Notes: a model not told the origin generated them from the sequence alone. A DNA stretch of 11,390 nt from Ruminococcaceae bacterium UBA7147 (GCA_002491825.1 DKWR01000060.1:5169-16558); one strand, 5' to 3'. Positions 1 to 6,973 are shown, counted from the first letter of the stretch. Numbers and translations: made by a program.

Positions 1-102
1 TGGGAAGCCGTCCCCTACGGAAAGGTTTGTTGTCCCTCTATAATTATGGTTTAATCGGTAAAGTTTGATTGCCACTGCGGACACGGCACGCCGTGTCCCT
101 AC
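1..102. repeat. Dispersed repeat unit, left edge of window (modules C+D)
   Basis: This stretch matches the right edge of the window in the same orientation. Bases 1-79 align with 11313-11390 with scattered differences and one indel, and 50-79 is identical to 11361-11390 over 30 bases. The unit starts with an imperfect palindrome ending in CCCCTAC and ends with the 24-bp REP-like palindrome at 79-102. With one more base to the left it would run from a G(T)GGG foot to TCCCTAC, about 103 bp. The paired layout resembles the other palindrome pairs here. It is probably a non-autonomous element and no gene is visible in it. Confidence 0.75.
79..102 (-). repeat. REP-like palindrome, GGACACGGC family, copy 1
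   Basis: Read on the minus strand this is a GTAG foot, then GGACACGGC, a GT loop and GCCGTGTCC: a perfect 9-bp stem with a 2-nt loop, 24 bp in all. The foot abutting a hairpin is the known form of REP sequences recognised by RAYT proteins. Identical copies are at 3740-3763, 3866-3889 and 9587-9610. Confidence 0.85.
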
Positions 103-189
103 GTCTGTAAAGGAAACGTTACCTATATATCAATTTTAAATTCGGGCATCCGATTTATCAAAACAATACGATTTTTCCACTCGACCGCC

Positions 190-223
190 AATTCCGTATT
201 ACGCATTCCGAATTCCGAATTAA
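190..223. repeat. Dispersed repeat module A, copy 1
   Basis: These 34 bp are the reverse complement of 11184-11217 with two mismatches. They are rich in AATTCCG and in CGTAATG-like 7-mers. The copy begins 4 bp past the lipoprotein stop codon, so it lies in the 3' untranslated region of that gene. Confidence 0.8.
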
Positions 224-227
224 TTTA

Positions 228-959
228 TTATGTCGGGGCAGGAGCAGAAGCGGCATAAACCTCGTAGTCGGTTATCTTCCACTCGTCCTTTAACTCGTCA
301 ATGACGGGAAAAACTCGCAAAAGCATAACGCTTTTTTCGCTGTCTGACTTATTTTCCTGCGTACTCAGTGAAAATATAAAACCCTGATACCAGAACGAGC
401 TGTTCGAGTCAAACGTTGTGCGGTAGAAAATGTCCTGCAAAACGTCCAGACTGTCAGTCGGGAACTGGCAGACTGCCGCCGCCATAATTGCGGATTTCTT
501 AAGAATTGCGTCGCTGTTGTTTGTATCATCGTCCTGTGAAACAAAGTTCGACATTGTTGTTCCGCAGCCGATGTTCATAATTTTGCCCGTCTGCACCTCA
601 ACCGTTGCGGTAAAATTAGTGTCGCTTTCGTCGTAGTAATAGTAGCGGATTTCAACGCCGTTTGAGTCGATTTTTGTTTCTCCGTTTACCTTCCACTTTT
701 CCTTGTTAATTGCAAGGATTCCGTCTGTTCTTCTTGCAATTTTGTTGTACTTTTCGGTAAAGTCGGAGAGCGTCAGCGTAAAGCGCATACCGTTTACGTT
801 GTCGCTTTCTTCAACGGCATTTTCGTTTTTCGCTGAAAAAATCTGGTCGCCCGTTGCGATTTTTTCGGGCTGTTCAACGTCTATTGATTTGTTATTGTCG
901 GTACAGCCGTACAAGAGTACGGTTGAGATTATAAGTAAAGATATTAATAATTTTTTCAT
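228..959 (-). CDS. Predicted lipoprotein of unknown function
   Basis: The 243-aa product starts with a lipoprotein signal: Lys-Lys, a hydrophobic stretch over residues 4-17, and a lipobox ending L-Y-G-C with the acylated cysteine at residue 19. It should be attached to the outer face of the membrane. The mature chain begins with a polar, acidic linker (about 20-60) followed by a mixed domain with an R-Y-Y-Y-Y segment near residue 105. I do not recognise a family or catalytic motif. The ATG at 959 is set by the signal peptide. No convincing Shine-Dalgarno precedes it; the leader is almost pure A/T with a TATAAT at 975-980. It lies 53 bp beyond the gyrA stop on the same strand, with a small hairpin between. 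Being last in the row, it may be co-transcribed with gyrA or use its own promoter. Confidence 0.85.
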   Translation of the reverse strand: MKKLLISLLIISTVLLYGCTDNNKSIDVEQPEKIATGDQIFSAKNENAVEESDNVNGMRFTLTLSDFTEKYNKIARRTDGILAINKEKWKVNGETKIDSNGVEIRYYYYDESDTNFTATVEVQTGKIMNIGCGTTMSNFVSQDDDTNNSDAILKKSAIMAAAVCQFPTDSLDVLQDIFYRTTFDSNSSFWYQGFIFSLSTQENKSDSEKSVMLLRVFPVIDELKDEWKITDYEVYAASAPAPT

Positions 960-987
960 ATATAATTGTTAATTATTATAACGATTA

Positions 988-1006
988 GGGCGGATAAAAT
1001 CCGCCC
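988..1006 (-). terminator. GC-rich hairpin after gyrA, possible terminator or attenuator
   Basis: Perfect 8-bp stem (GGGCGGAT / ATCCGCCC) with a 3-nt loop, 6 bp past the gyrA stop. On the minus strand it is followed by TAATCG rather than a T run, so a standard Rho-independent terminator is not well supported in that direction. A T-rich tract lies on the plus-strand side, but no plus-strand gene is present. It may instead protect the gyrA mRNA end or attenuate read-through into the lipoprotein gene. Confidence 0.4.
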
Positions 1007-1012
1007 ATATTT

Positions 1013-3553
1013 TTATTCGTTTTCTTTATTTTCTTCGGCTGTTGTTTCCTGCTCTACGGAATTATCCTGTACAGTTTCTTCCGTTTCATTCTCGGTTTCG
1101 GAAATTTCTTCCTCTGCCTCGTGCGGTGCACGTGCAATTGTAACAACCTTGTCGTCGCCGTTCACCTTCATAACGGTAACGCCCTTTGACGGACGTGAGC
1201 ATACTCTGATTGACTCTGCGGCAATTCTGATGATTATGCCCTCCTGCGAGATTATGATAATATCGTCGTCGAGATTGACAACCTTGATTGCGGCAACGTC
1301 GCCGTATTTTTCAACGTGGTAGTTCAAAAGTCCCTTACCGCCACGGCTCTGAACACGGTAATCGTCGGGGCTTGAAAGTCTGCCGTAGCCTGTTTCGGAA
1401 ACGGTCAGCACAAGTCCGCCCTCACGCACAACGCTCATTCCGACAACGCAGTCGTCCTCTTTGAGCTTGAGTGCCTTAACGCCTCTTGCCTGTCTGCCCA
1501 TTTCACGGACGTCGGTTTCATTAAAGCGGATTGCAACGCCCTTCTTTGTTGCAACGATAACCTGTTGATTGCCGTCGGTCATTCTTACCCACGCAAGCTC
1601 GTCGCCCTCGTTGAGTTCGAGCGCAATAAGTCCGCCCTTACGTGCAGTGTTGTACGCATTGAGTGCGATACGCTTGATTATGCCCTGACGTGTTACCATA
1701 ATCAGGTACTTGTCCTCGTCAAACTCAGGCACTCTTATCATTGAGGTTACCTTTTCGTCGGGCGAAATCGGCAACAGATTTGCAATATTAATGCCCTTTG
1801 ACTGCCTTGAGCCCTCTGGAACCTCATAGCATTTAAGCCTGTAAACTCTTCCCTTGTCGGTGAAGAACAGCACGTAGTCGTGTGAATTGATGATGAACAT
1901 TTCGGTTGCCACATCCTCTTCACGGCGTGACATACCTGAAACGCCTCTGCCGCCTCTGCGCTGAATCTTGTAGGTATCAACCGAGAGTCGCTTTACGTAG
2001 CCGAACTGTGTAAGAGTTAGCACGCACTCCTCCTGCGGAATGAGATCCTCAATATCAACCTCGCCGCTGATTGCGCAGATTTCGGTACGTCTGGGGTCGG
2101 CGTATTTATTTCTGATTGCAAGAAGCTCTTCCTTGACAATCTCAAGCTTTCTTGTTTCGCTTGCAAGGATTTCCAAAAATTCCTTGATTTTTGCGTGAAG
2201 TGCGGCAATTTCGTCCTCAATCTTTGCCTGCTCCATATTTGTGAGCTGTCCTAAACGCATCTGAACAATAGCCTGCGCCTGAACCTCGTCAAGACCGAAA
2301 CGCTCCATAAGAGCAGTCCTTGCAGTCGGCAAGTCCTTGCTGTGTCTGATGATTGAAATTACCTCGTCAATAAAGTCAAGCGCAATTTTTAGGCCTTCGA
2401 GGATATGCGCCCTGTCCTGTGCCTTCTTTAAATCAAACTCGGTACGGCGGCGGATAACGTCCTCCTGAAAATCTATGTAGCACTTGAGCATTTCCTTAAG
2501 CGAAAGGATTTTCGGCTCGCCGTCAACAATTGCAAGCATAATTGCGCCGAAGGTAACCTGCATCTGTGTGAACGAGAAAAGCTGATTGAGCACAATCTGG
2601 GGTGATGCGTCACGCTTGATGTCGATTTCAATGTGCATACCCTGACGGTCGGAGTGATCCTCAATATTTGAGATACCCTCCATTTTCTTGTCCTTTACAA
2701 GGTCGGCAATATGCTCAATAAGCCTTGCCTTGTTGACCTGATACGGAAGCTCGGTAACGACAATCTTGAATCTGCCGTTCTTGCCCTCGACAATTTCCGT
2801 CTTTGCACGAACGGTGATTTTGCCCTTGCCCGTTGCGTAAGCGGCACGGATTCCGCTTCTGCCCATAATGATTCCGCCTGTCGGGAAGTCGGGACCGGGA
2901 ATACACTCCATCAGTTCGGCAACCTCTGCGTCGGGGTTGTCGATAAGCATACAGACTGCGTCGATTGTTTCGCCGAGGTTATGCGGAGGAATGTTTGTAG
3001 CCATACCAACAGCGATACCGCTTGAGCCGTTTACGAGAAGATTAGGAAAACGGCTGGGAAGCACATCAGGCTCTTTAAGACGGTCGTCGTAGTTGGGACT
3101 GAAATTAACGGTATCCTTGTCAATGTCGGTGAGCATTTCCATAGAAATTTTGCTCATTCTCGCCTCTGTGTAACGGTAAGCAGCAGGCGGGTCGCCGTCA
3201 ACAGAACCGAAGTTACCGTGACCGTCAACGAGCATATATCTCATTGAAAAGTCCTGCGCAAGTCTTACCATAGCGTCATAAACGGAACCGTCACCGTGAG
3301 GGTGGTACGCACCGAGCACCGAACCTACCGTATCGGCGCACTTATGGTAGGGCTTGGACGGTTCAAGACCTCTTTCGTACATTGTGTAGAGAATACGTCT
3401 GTGAACAGGCTTCAAGCCGTCACGAACGTCGGGGAGCGCACGTGCAACGATTACGCTCATTGAGTAATCGAGAAAGCTCTTGCGCATCTCATTTTGCAAA
3501 TCTACGTCAATAATTTTTGCATTATTCAATTGTTCATTGCGTTCATTATCCAT
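1013..3553 (-). CDS. gyrA: DNA gyrase subunit A
   Basis: The 846-aa GyrA is the breakage-reunion subunit of gyrase; with GyrB it introduces negative supercoils using ATP. The N-terminal half holds the winged-helix/tower/coiled-coil core. The catalytic tyrosine is Y128 in A-A-Y-R-Y-T-E, which corresponds to E. coli Y122. The C-terminal half is the DNA-wrapping beta-pinwheel with a GyrA box, QRRGGRG, at 531-537; this box separates GyrA from ParC. The tail after about residue 809 is strongly acidic. In the quinolone region (H-P-H-G-D-G-S-V-Y-D) the E. coli Ser83 position is Gly89, while the Asp87 position is kept as Asp93. The ATG at 3553 has AGAGG at 3561-3565, 7 bp upstream. gyrB lies upstream on the same strand but is separated from gyrA by a thioesterase and a RAYT gene. 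Confidence 0.98.
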   Translation of the reverse strand: MDNERNEQLNNAKIIDVDLQNEMRKSFLDYSMSVIVARALPDVRDGLKPVHRRILYTMYERGLEPSKPYHKCADTVGSVLGAYHPHGDGSVYDAMVRLAQDFSMRYMLVDGHGNFGSVDGDPPAAYRYTEARMSKISMEMLTDIDKDTVNFSPNYDDRLKEPDVLPSRFPNLLVNGSSGIAVGMATNIPPHNLGETIDAVCMLIDNPDAEVAELMECIPGPDFPTGGIIMGRSGIRAAYATGKGKITVRAKTEIVEGKNGRFKIVVTELPYQVNKARLIEHIADLVKDKKMEGISNIEDHSDRQGMHIEIDIKRDASPQIVLNQLFSFTQMQVTFGAIMLAIVDGEPKILSLKEMLKCYIDFQEDVIRRRTEFDLKKAQDRAHILEGLKIALDFIDEVISIIRHSKDLPTARTALMERFGLDEVQAQAIVQMRLGQLTNMEQAKIEDEIAALHAKIKEFLEILASETRKLEIVKEELLAIRNKYADPRRTEICAISGEVDIEDLIPQEECVLTLTQFGYVKRLSVDTYKIQRRGGRGVSGMSRREEDVATEMFIINSHDYVLFFTDKGRVYRLKCYEVPEGSRQSKGINIANLLPISPDEKVTSMIRVPEFDEDKYLIMVTRQGIIKRIALNAYNTARKGGLIALELNEGDELAWVRMTDGNQQVIVATKKGVAIRFNETDVREMGRQARGVKALKLKEDDCVVGMSVVREGGLVLTVSETGYGRLSSPDDYRVQSRGGKGLLNYHVEKYGDVAAIKVVNLDDDIIIISQEGIIIRIAAESIRVCSRPSKGVTVMKVNGDDKVVTIARAPHEAEEEISETENETEETVQDNSVEQETTAEENKENE

Positions 3554-3598
3554 ATTTTTACCTCTTTTTATTCGGGTATATTTATCTTATTTTAATCT

Positions 3599-4171
3599 TT
3601 ATTCTATATAATATTTATCCAATTCCCATTTAATCGGGTTTGTATCAATATATTCCCATATCTTGTCATAATCTTTTTGTGTTCTAATTATATGGTCGTG
3701 AAATCTGGATTGCCATATCGGTGATTCAGCTGACTTTTCGTAGGGACACGGCGTGCCGTGTCCTCCCTGCAAATTTATCCGCTTTGTGACAGCTGATTTA
3801 TACGCTCCGACTATCGTTGATATTGACTGAGGTACTGACTTTGAAAATGCGTTGTACTTATACTCGGACACGGCACGCCGTGTCCCTACGTCAGGTTTAT
3901 CTGATTCTTTCGTTATTTCTATTATCAGATGAACGTGATTAGGCATAACTACATATTTATTAATTTTTACACCGTATTTTTCACGTAATTTTATTGTGTT
4001 TTCAATTTCCTTATTTGCAATTTTCCCATAGTCGTTACAATGCATTATTCCGTCTTTCATATAACCAAAAATACACTTTTTCTCATTTGTGCAAATCGTT
4101 ACAAAATATGCTCCGTTTTCAGAATAATCGTAATTTTTAAGCCGTATTTGTTTGCGTTTTTGCTTTATCAT
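3599..4171 (-). CDS. REP-associated tyrosine transposase (RAYT, Y1 HUH family) with two REP palindromes in its reading frame
   Basis: The 190-aa product has the Y1/HUH transposase layout: an N-terminal Y-F-V-T-I-C-T strand (22-28), the metal-binding H-V-H in M-P-N-H-V-H-L-I-I (H79, H81), a V-G-A-Y-K-S-A-V-T segment with likely catalytic Y124, and the W-Q-S-R-F-H-D-H-I-I-R and Y-I-D-T-N-P motifs near the end. RAYTs are single-copy relatives of IS200/IS605 transposases that nick single-stranded DNA at hairpins with a GTAG foot. Two perfect 24-bp copies lie within the gene: residues 95-102 (V-G-T-R-R-A-V-S) and 137-144 (G-H-G-T-P-C-P-Y), in opposite orientation. Both insert eight whole codons, so the frame stays open. 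No clear Shine-Dalgarno precedes the ATG at 4171, suggesting low expression. It lies between the thioesterase (14 bp upstream) and gyrA (45 bp downstream), where B. subtilis has no gene. The tyrosine assignment is inferred from position. Confidence 0.9.
   Translation of the reverse strand: MIKQKRKQIRLKNYDYSENGAYFVTICTNEKKCIFGYMKDGIMHCNDYGKIANKEIENTIKLREKYGVKINKYVVMPNHVHLIIEITKESDKPDVGTRRAVSEYKYNAFSKSVPQSISTIVGAYKSAVTKRINLQGGHGTPCPYEKSAESPIWQSRFHDHIIRTQKDYDKIWEYIDTNPIKWELDKYYIE
3740..3763 (+). repeat. REP-like palindrome, GGACACGGC family, copy 2 (inside RAYT gene)
   Basis: GTAG foot, GGACACGGC, GT loop, GCCGTGTCC on the plus strand. It lies within the RAYT reading frame as codons 137-144, beginning and ending exactly on codon boundaries. 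It is inverted relative to the copy at 3866-3889, so the two form an outward-footed pair 150 bp across that encloses the codon for Y124. Confidence 0.9.
3866..3889 (-). repeat. REP-like palindrome, GGACACGGC family, copy 3 (inside RAYT gene)
   Basis: The same 24-bp palindrome with its GTAG foot on the minus (coding) strand, forming codons 95-102 of the RAYT. The three bases before the foot are GAC, as they are before copy 1 at 79-102. It lies 14 codons after the HVH motif, between the metal-binding strand and the helix carrying the likely catalytic tyrosine, a position expected to be a loop. Confidence 0.9.
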
Positions 4172-4185
4172 TATTTATTCAAAAA

Positions 4186-4617
4186 TTAAAAGTGTTTTAT
4201 ATTATTATTAATTTTTTCATACAAATCGGGGAGTCGTTTTCTGACATTACAGGGGCGGAAGGTTTTTGAATCGACAAAGCCGTGCTCTGTTGAGCCGTAG
4301 CCAAGCTCGGTTTCACTGCCGTCAGGCTCAATGCGCTTTACCGTATATGAAAACTCAATTCTTGCAGCTGACATAGCTGTGCACCAAGTGCGTATAATCA
4401 GCTCGTCCTCATAGCAGGCAGGGAGCTTGAAATGGCAGTTGAGATTGCGCAGAGGCGTCATAACTCCTGCCTCTTCCATTTCAGTATAGCTTGTGCCGAA
4501 CATTTTTATAAAATCCGACCTGCCGACCTCGTACCAAACGGGATAGTTTGAATGGTGAGCAATTCCCATTTTGTCGGTTTCGGCATATCTTACGGTGATT
4601 TTTGACCTTGAATGCAT
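4186..4617 (-). CDS. Acyl-CoA thioesterase, hotdog fold (4-hydroxybenzoyl-CoA thioesterase/YbgC-like)
   Basis: The 143-aa protein is a single hotdog domain. The N-terminal V-R-Y-A-E-T-D-K-M-G-I-A-H-H-S-N-Y block is the family signature, with D15 as the expected catalytic aspartate, followed by the helix W-Y-E-V-G-R. Family members hydrolyse acyl-CoA or acyl-ACP thioesters in the cytoplasm; the substrate cannot be read from sequence. I place the start at the ATG at 4617. A GTG at 4623 in the same frame would lie only 2 bp from the AAGGGG ribosome site, whereas the ATG lies 8 bp from it. The gene lies between gyrB, across a repeat-filled 300-bp gap, and the RAYT. It has no evident functional link to replication and looks like an insertion in the gyrB-gyrA interval. 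Confidence 0.9.
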   Translation of the reverse strand: MHSRSKITVRYAETDKMGIAHHSNYPVWYEVGRSDFIKMFGTSYTEMEEAGVMTPLRNLNCHFKLPACYEDELIIRTWCTAMSAARIEFSYTVKRIEPDGSETELGYGSTEHGFVDSKTFRPCNVRKRLPDLYEKINNNIKHF

Positions 4618-4625
4618 TTTCACAA

Positions 4626-4631
4626 CCCCTT
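4626..4631 (-). promoter_or_regulatory. Ribosome binding site deciding the thioesterase start
   Basis: AAGGGG on the minus strand, 8 bp before the ATG at 4617 and only 2 bp before the in-frame GTG at 4623. The spacing favours the ATG, shortening the protein by two residues. Confidence 0.7.
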
Positions 4632-4693
4632 TTTAAGAATTGATGTTCTTTATAGCTTTGTATTCATTTTTACGTAGGTATAGACTTTATTGA

Positions 4694-4917
4694 GTGTGGA
4701 GAGTGGAGTTTGGAGTTTGGAGTTAAGGGTCGCTCCGCTCCGAATTTGTAATAGTGCGTGTTGTTTGGAAAGGTTTGTACGCTGAATTAAAATTAATATA
4801 TAATTATCAACTTAACCGATTAATTTAAGTTTAAAGTCGGGTAATAAAGTTTTAAATTATTGCAACCTATCTACCCGACCGAAACTCCACACTTCACACT
4901 CCAAACTCCAAACTAAA
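4694..4917. repeat. MITE-like intergenic element with GGAGTTT inverted repeats
   Basis: The gap between the thioesterase and gyrB is bounded by short tandem GGAGTTT-type repeats in opposite orientation. The core is a perfect 17-bp inverted repeat, 4707-4723 against 4898-4914. Inside is a second 8-bp inverted pair, GTCGGGTA at 4836-4843 and TACCCGAC at 4872-4879. The right arm abuts the gyrB stop codon, so the element forms the gyrB 3' untranslated region. No reading frame of note and no T-tract terminator is visible. It may be a non-autonomous mobile element or a structured RNA end. Confidence 0.7.
4727..4776 (+). repeat. Dispersed repeat module B, copy 1
   Basis: About 85% identical to 11220-11267 over some 48 bp, with one 2-bp indel. 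It starts GGGTCGCTCCG and ends in AAGGTTT. Here it follows the GGAGTTT repeats, whereas the other copy follows module A, so the modules are shuffled. Confidence 0.75.
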
Positions 4918-6963
4918 TTATACGTCCAGATTCTGAACGTATTTTGCGTTCTTTTCAATGAACTCTCTTCTCGGCTCAACCTTGTCGCCCATAAGGATTG
5001 TAAAGGTTTCGTCTGCTGCTTCGGCGTCGCTTAACTCAACTCTTAACATAAGTCTTGTTTCGGGGTTCATTGTTGTTTCCCAGAGCTGTTCGGCGTCCAT
5101 TTCACCAAGACCTTTGTATCGCTGAATTTCGCTTTTTCCCTCAATCTGCGACAAAATCTGGTCACGCTCAATATCGGAGTAGGCATACTTATGGTCCTTG
5201 TTCTTCGTGATTCTGTAAAGCGGAGGCTGTGCAATGTACACGTGTCCTTCCTCCACGAGGGGACGCATATATCTGAAGAAGAACGTAAGCAAAAGCGTTC
5301 TGATGTGCGAGCCGTCAACATCGGCATCCGCCATAATGATTACCTTATCGTATCTTAACTTGTTAATGTCAAATTCATCGCCGATACCAGTTCCGAGTGC
5401 GGTAATTACGGGCATCAGCTTATCGTTTCCGTAAACCTTGTCAATTCTTGCCTTCTCAACGTTGAGCATCTTGCCCCACAGAGGAAGAATTGCCTGTATT
5501 CTTCTGTCACGTCCGCCCTTTGCAGAGCCGCCTGCGGAGTCACCCTCGACAATGAAAATCTCTGTTTCACTGCTGTCCTTCGACTGACAATCGGCAAGCT
5601 TGCCGGGGAGCTGTGCAGATTCAAGCGCAGACTTTCTTCTTACGCTCTCTCTCGCCTTTCTTGCCGCCTCTCTTGCCCTTGCGGATGCGAGCGACTTCTC
5701 AAAAATTGCCTTTGCAACGGCGGGATTTTCTTCAAGATAAACCGACAGCTTTTCACGCATCAGCTTATCGACCATTGTTCTTACCTCGGTGTTGCCGAGC
5801 TTTGCCTTGGTCTGACCTTCAAACTGTGCCTCTTTGAGCTTTACGCTGACGATTGCAGTCAAGCCTTCTCTTACGTCCTCACCGCTTAAATTCTTGTCGT
5901 TTTCTTTTAATTTACCGAACTTGCGTGCGTAGTCGTTCATCACGTAGGTCAATGCACGCTTGAATCCCTCCTCGTGAGTACCGCCGTCTGTGGTGTGGAT
6001 ATTGTTTGCAAATGTTAAAATATTTTCGTTGTAGCTTTCGTTGTACTGCATTGCAATTTCAACTGCAATGGTATCCTCCTCGTTCTTTGCGGCAAAGTAA
6101 ATTACGTCAGGGTGGATAACCTCTAAAGAGCGTTTCTTGTGGATAAAGTCGATAAAGCTTCTTATGCCGCCCTCGTAAACAAAGTTGTTTTTAATGATAT
6201 TTTCAGCGTCACGCTCGTCACGAAGCTCAATATGAACACCTGCATTGAGGAATGCCTGTTCACGCAGACGTCTTTCAAGCACAGAGTAATCGTAAACGGT
6301 GGTTTCCTTGAACACCTCGGGGTCAGCCTTGAATCTGACTTCTGTACCCTTTACGTCTGACTTGCCGATTTTTTCAAGCGGAGTGATGATTTTTCCTCTT
6401 TCGTAACGCTGGAAATAAACGTCCTCGCCGTCGCATACCTTGACTTCGAGCCACTCGGAAAGTGCGTTTACAACGGACGCACCAACGCCGTGCAGACCGC
6501 CCGAAACCTTGTAGCCGCCGCCGCCGAACTTGCCGCCTGCGTGAAGAACGGTGAATACAACCGTAACGGCAGGAAGTCCTGTTTTACTGTTTACGCCGAC
6601 GGGAATACCACGTCCGTTGTCGGTTACTCTGATGATGTCGCCGTCCTCGATTACAACGTCGATTTTTGTGCAGTAGCCTGCAAGAGCCTCGTCGATTGAG
6701 TTGTCGACGATTTCGTAAACAAGGTGGTGAAGTCCTCTCGGACCTGTAGAGCCAATGTACATACCGGGGCGTTTTCTTACGGCTTCAAGACCTTCGAGAA
6801 CCTGAATTTCATCAGCGCCGTATTCCTGCTCAACCTTTGTCATTTCGACCTTGGATTCGTCGCTGAAATCCTCGATAACTTCGGACTCGTTATCCAGTTC
6901 CTCTTTGTTGTTATTTTCAATTTTCTCAATTAATTCATTTACTTCATAAACTTCTTTATCCAT
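4918..6963 (-). CDS. gyrB: DNA gyrase subunit B
   Basis: The 681-aa GyrB is the ATPase subunit of gyrase. The GHKL domain shows E-I-V-D-N-S-I-D-E-A (N88, corresponding to E. coli N46), D-N-G-R-G-I-P (D115, E. coli D73) and G-L-H-G-V-G-A-S. The TOPRIM domain has E-G-D-S-A-G-G (E473) and D-A-D-V-D-G (D546/D548/D550). The C-terminal Q-R-Y-K-G-L-G-E-M motif contacts GyrA and DNA. The ATG at 6963 has GGAGG 5 bp upstream; a longer frame to 7062 only reads through repeats. Ahead of the usual start (M-T-K-V-E-Q, M41) there is a 40-residue, mostly acidic extension. A weaker AAGG lies 5 bp before M41, so internal initiation is possible. The position of E. coli R136, where coumarin resistance arises, is Asp178. 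The leader contains a REP pair. Confidence 0.97.
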   Translation of the reverse strand: MDKEVYEVNELIEKIENNNKEELDNESEVIEDFSDESKVEMTKVEQEYGADEIQVLEGLEAVRKRPGMYIGSTGPRGLHHLVYEIVDNSIDEALAGYCTKIDVVIEDGDIIRVTDNGRGIPVGVNSKTGLPAVTVVFTVLHAGGKFGGGGYKVSGGLHGVGASVVNALSEWLEVKVCDGEDVYFQRYERGKIITPLEKIGKSDVKGTEVRFKADPEVFKETTVYDYSVLERRLREQAFLNAGVHIELRDERDAENIIKNNFVYEGGIRSFIDFIHKKRSLEVIHPDVIYFAAKNEEDTIAVEIAMQYNESYNENILTFANNIHTTDGGTHEEGFKRALTYVMNDYARKFGKLKENDKNLSGEDVREGLTAIVSVKLKEAQFEGQTKAKLGNTEVRTMVDKLMREKLSVYLEENPAVAKAIFEKSLASARAREAARKARESVRRKSALESAQLPGKLADCQSKDSSETEIFIVEGDSAGGSAKGGRDRRIQAILPLWGKMLNVEKARIDKVYGNDKLMPVITALGTGIGDEFDINKLRYDKVIIMADADVDGSHIRTLLLTFFFRYMRPLVEEGHVYIAQPPLYRITKNKDHKYAYSDIERDQILSQIEGKSEIQRYKGLGEMDAEQLWETTMNPETRLMLRVELSDAEAADETFTILMGDKVEPRREFIEKNAKYVQNLDV

Positions 6964-6968
6964 ATTTA

Positions 6969-6973
6969 CCTCC
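6969..6973 (-). promoter_or_regulatory. Strong ribosome binding site deciding the gyrB start
   Basis: GGAGG on the minus strand, 5 bp before the ATG at 6963. It excludes the 33 extra in-frame codons up to 7062, which are made of repeat sequence. A small CAGTG-ATA-CACTG hairpin (6976-6988) lies directly upstream of it and might affect access to the site. Confidence 0.85.

Noticed and set aside
988..1006. Confident Rho-independent terminator for gyrA
   Set aside because: The stem is good but no T run follows on the minus strand, so it is listed only with low confidence.
1013..3553. Topoisomerase IV subunit ParC instead of GyrA
   Set aside because: A GyrA box (QRRGGRG at 531-537) and an acidic C-terminal tail are present and the gene lies in the dnaN-recF-gyrB neighbourhood.
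3740..3889. Palindromes as binding sites of an ordinary transcription factor
   Set aside because: Two copies lie deep inside a coding region and the design (GTAG foot plus hairpin, two arm families) fits REP sequences better than an operator.
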